Of a stretch of 59,198 nt of DNA, positions 57,384 through 59,198 are shown in pieces. Below the pieces are notes generated by a model. That model searched no databases, had not been told where the DNA came from, and saw only the letters and a list, made by a program, of their open reading frames with translations. Made by a program: the position numbers and the translations under genes. Within the stretch, counting starts at the first letter, position 1. Each line of letters begins with the position of its first letter. Source of the stretch: a virus; IMG/VR virus record IMGVR_UViG_3300028854_000024, positions 1-59,198 of that record. One strand, given 5' to 3'.

Positions 57384-58814
57384 ATGGCTTTAGACTTTCG
57401 TGGTATTAACGGTTACGGTGAATCAAGAGATGTTCCCGACTTGCAGAAGGCTTTGTCAGCTGGGTACAACTACGGGGTTACCGACCAAGCAGGCGGTGGA
57501 GCGTTCCGTGTGGAATCGCTCGAAAGCTCATTAAAGGTTCTATCGTTCACAGAACAGAATATTCGTCTGTGGAAGAATCTCCCCAAGATGCCAGCATTCA
57601 ACACCGTTGAGGAATATAACCAGCTTACCGCCTATGGCGATAACAGCAACGCCTTCATTCCTGAGGCAGTGATGCCTGAAACACAGGATAGCAACTACAG
57701 CCGTAAGGTTGCACTTGTCAAGTTCTTGGGCACCACACGTGTGGTTTCCCATGTTATGACGATGGTTCGCAGCGCTCACGGTGATGTGGTTGCACTGGAG
57801 AACAAGAACGGCATTCTTTGGCTTCTACAGCAAATTGAGCGTTCGCTGTTCTGGGGCAACAACACTCTGACTGCTGGATACAGCAATGTGTCGGGCGGAA
57901 AGGAAGGCATCGAGTGGGCTGGTCTGGAAGCACAGATCGATCCTACGATGATTATCGACGCCAAGGGTGGGTCGTTAACTGAAGGTATTCTGGAAGACGC
58001 TTGCGAGCTGATTGCCGAGCAGTTTGGTCGTGCATCATGTCTCTACACCCCCTACAAGGTGGCTAGCGACTTCTCCAAGACCTTCTTCCCGAAAGAGCGT
58101 GCATTGCTCCCAACAGCGTCCGGTGGATATGCTGCTGGTAGCGTGATCAACACGTTCGCTTCACAGTTCGGTAACATCGACATTCTGTCTGATGTATTCC
58201 TTACCAAGAACCGTAAGGCTACTGGTTTGGCACCGAGTGCAGCAACTTCGGCTAACGCTCCTCAAACACCTGCTTCTATCTCTCCTGCTTCCACCGCTTA
58301 CAACTCTGCACAGATTGGCGCATGGAAGAATCCTGGGACTCGTTACTACAAGGCGACCGCTGTTAACCGCTTTGGTGAGTCTGCAGCTACTGCTGCTTCA
58401 TCTGGTTTGGTGGTTTCATCTGGTGACGTTTCCGCTGGAAACTCTTCACTGTTGACCATTACCAACCCTGCTTCGATGAGCGGTTTGGTGCCCGATTACT
58501 TCAACGTTTATGCTTGTGATGTGTCGTCTACAGGTTCGTTCTACTACCTGTTCTCGGTTGCAGCTGCTTCTGTTACTGCCTCCGCAACAACGACATACAC
58601 CGATACAGGCCTCTATATGACTGTGGTTAGCACTTGCTACCTTGGTCAAATGGATAACGAAGTCCTCGCTTTCAAGCAGCTTGCACCGCTTATGAAGATG
58701 GACCTCGCTGTTATCGGCCCGGCTATTCGTTGGATGATATTGCTGTATGGAACTTTGGTAATGTATGCTCCTCGGAAATGGGTTCGTATCATCAATGTTG
58801 GCGATATTTCGTAA
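57384..58814 (+). CDS. Major capsid protein
   Basis: The 476-residue protein lies after protease and scaffold and before a strong terminator, the usual capsid place. The front (residues 1-60) is a charged arm; then follow HK97-type features, including a long helix (ILWLLQQIERSLFWGN) and PYKVASDFSKTFFP. About residues 280-415 look like an inserted fibronectin- or Ig-like domain (RYYKATAVNRFGESAATAAS). The end MYAPRKWVRIINVGDIS resumes the capsid core. An AGG-rich site (TTGGAGG) precedes the ATG. Confidence 0.85.
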   Translation: MALDFRGINGYGESRDVPDLQKALSAGYNYGVTDQAGGGAFRVESLESSLKVLSFTEQNIRLWKNLPKMPAFNTVEEYNQLTAYGDNSNAFIPEAVMPETQDSNYSRKVALVKFLGTTRVVSHVMTMVRSAHGDVVALENKNGILWLLQQIERSLFWGNNTLTAGYSNVSGGKEGIEWAGLEAQIDPTMIIDAKGGSLTEGILEDACELIAEQFGRASCLYTPYKVASDFSKTFFPKERALLPTASGGYAAGSVINTFASQFGNIDILSDVFLTKNRKATGLAPSAATSANAPQTPASISPASTAYNSAQIGAWKNPGTRYYKATAVNRFGESAATAASSGLVVSSGDVSAGNSSLLTITNPASMSGLVPDYFNVYACDVSSTGSFYYLFSVAAASVTASATTTYTDTGLYMTVVSTCYLGQMDNEVLAFKQLAPLMKMDLAVIGPAIRWMILLYGTLVMYAPRKWVRIINVGDIS

Positions 58815-58838
58815 AACATTGATAATAAACAACTTAAC

Positions 58839-58873
58839 AACGGGCGCTTTTACAGCGCCCGTTTTCTTTTTGC
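58839..58873 (+). terminator. Intrinsic terminator after the capsid gene
   Basis: AACGGGCGC pairs with GCGCCCGTT around TTTTACA, followed by TTTCTTTTT. It ends the protease-scaffold-capsid unit. Confidence 0.93.
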
Positions 58874-58916
58874 GCTGTTATTTTATTTGGGTGGTACGCA
58901 AAATTCTGTTTTCTGT

Positions 58917-58922
58917 CATACT
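58917..58922 (+). promoter_or_regulatory. Extended -10-like box before the last gene
   Basis: TGT-CATACT ends six bases before the ATG at 58929, the same spacing seen at 4449, 26192 and 27387. There is no Shine-Dalgarno site. Confidence 0.35.
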
Positions 58923-58928
58923 AAAATC

Positions 58929-59198
58929 ATGATAAAGAAGAGCTGGAACACGCAAGAAATCGAATATATATCCGCCAACTACAAAGATAAATCGTTGATG
59001 GAAATAGCGAGTTATCTTGACAGAACGGAAGCATCTGTAAAATTGAAGATTCAACGTTTGGGATATAGCAGAAATCATGACGCATATACTGAAGAAGAAC
59101 GGAAATTGCTTTCTGACAATTATTCCTCGATGTCTACAAAAGAACTTGCCAAAATGCTTGGTAGAACAGAAAATGCCGTTGGGACATTGGCTCGTTAT
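58929..59198 (+). CDS. Partial protein with tandem helix-turn-helix repeats
   Basis: The gene runs off the right edge; 90 codons are visible. Two similar units follow each other: WNTQEIEYISANYKDKS with LDRTEASVKLKIQRLG, and YTEEERKLLSDNYSSMS with LGRTENAVGTLA. These Myb/SANT-like helix-turn-helix units often precede an HNH nuclease domain in phage homing enzymes or form small DNA-binding regulators. The missing C-terminus decides which. Confidence 0.7.
   Translation, partial: MIKKSWNTQEIEYISANYKDKSLMEIASYLDRTEASVKLKIQRLGYSRNHDAYTEEERKLLSDNYSSMSTKELAKMLGRTENAVGTLARY

Noticed and set aside
1-59198. Prophage with integrase and attachment sites
   Set aside because: No integrase, excisionase or CI-like repressor is visible, and the tRNA region shows no flanking direct repeat. 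The window may be incomplete, so this is only absence of evidence.

Overview
The window is a continuous piece of a tailed double-stranded DNA phage genome (Caudoviricetes). The evidence is a terminase large subunit, a portal protein, a prohead protease and a major capsid protein in the usual head-gene order, a phage-type replication module, a long tail-tip protein with fibronectin-like domains, dense packing with start/stop overlaps, and many small zinc-ribbon proteins. Base composition leans to AT. No integrase or attachment site is visible, so nothing here argues for a temperate life style. The host cannot be named from the sequence; some genes use Shine-Dalgarno sites and others seem to be leaderless.

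Layout. Bases 1-3560 are on the minus strand: a partial exported protein, an HNH nuclease, a holin-like membrane protein, a papain-like cysteine peptidase, a small basic protein, a SLOG-fold protein and a membrane protein. From 3613 to the right edge everything reads on the plus strand. Bases 3687-7683 hold small proteins and a B12-dependent ribonucleotide reductase. Bases 7721-12783 hold a 1491-residue tail-tip/fibre protein and an Ig-like protein. Bases 12784-13094 have no gene but contain a folded RNA candidate with a pseudoknot. Bases 13095-21226 are the replication module: SF2 helicase, J-domain protein, a lambda-O-like initiator whose own gene carries six iteron copies, a DnaC-like loader, a DnaB-like helicase, a HAD nucleotidase and a primase. 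Bases 21247-27345 are accessory: a zincin, HNH nucleases, a dual-specificity phosphatase, a Nudix enzyme, small zinc proteins and a tRNA-Ser. Bases 27387-31878 encode probable virion proteins, one with eleven short repeats. Bases 31918-58814 are packaging and head genes: small and large terminase separated by a frameshifted HNH gene, a portal interrupted by an intein, three proteins longer than 1100 residues, a possible decoration protein, the protease, a scaffold candidate and the capsid protein. A new gene with helix-turn-helix repeats begins at 58929.

How the genes fit together. The initiator, loader, helicase and primase look like a lambda-type system that builds its replisome at an origin inside the initiator gene. 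A phage J-domain protein sits just upstream and may help remodel that complex. The reductase, HAD enzyme and Nudix enzyme adjust nucleotide pools. The head module makes the shell and packages DNA, and its giant proteins, one with a kinase-like domain, may be carried in the virion or injected. Two regulatory patterns recur: a CCGGGTATAAT-like promoter motif, mostly between genes, and -10 boxes placed six to eight bases before start codons that lack Shine-Dalgarno sites.
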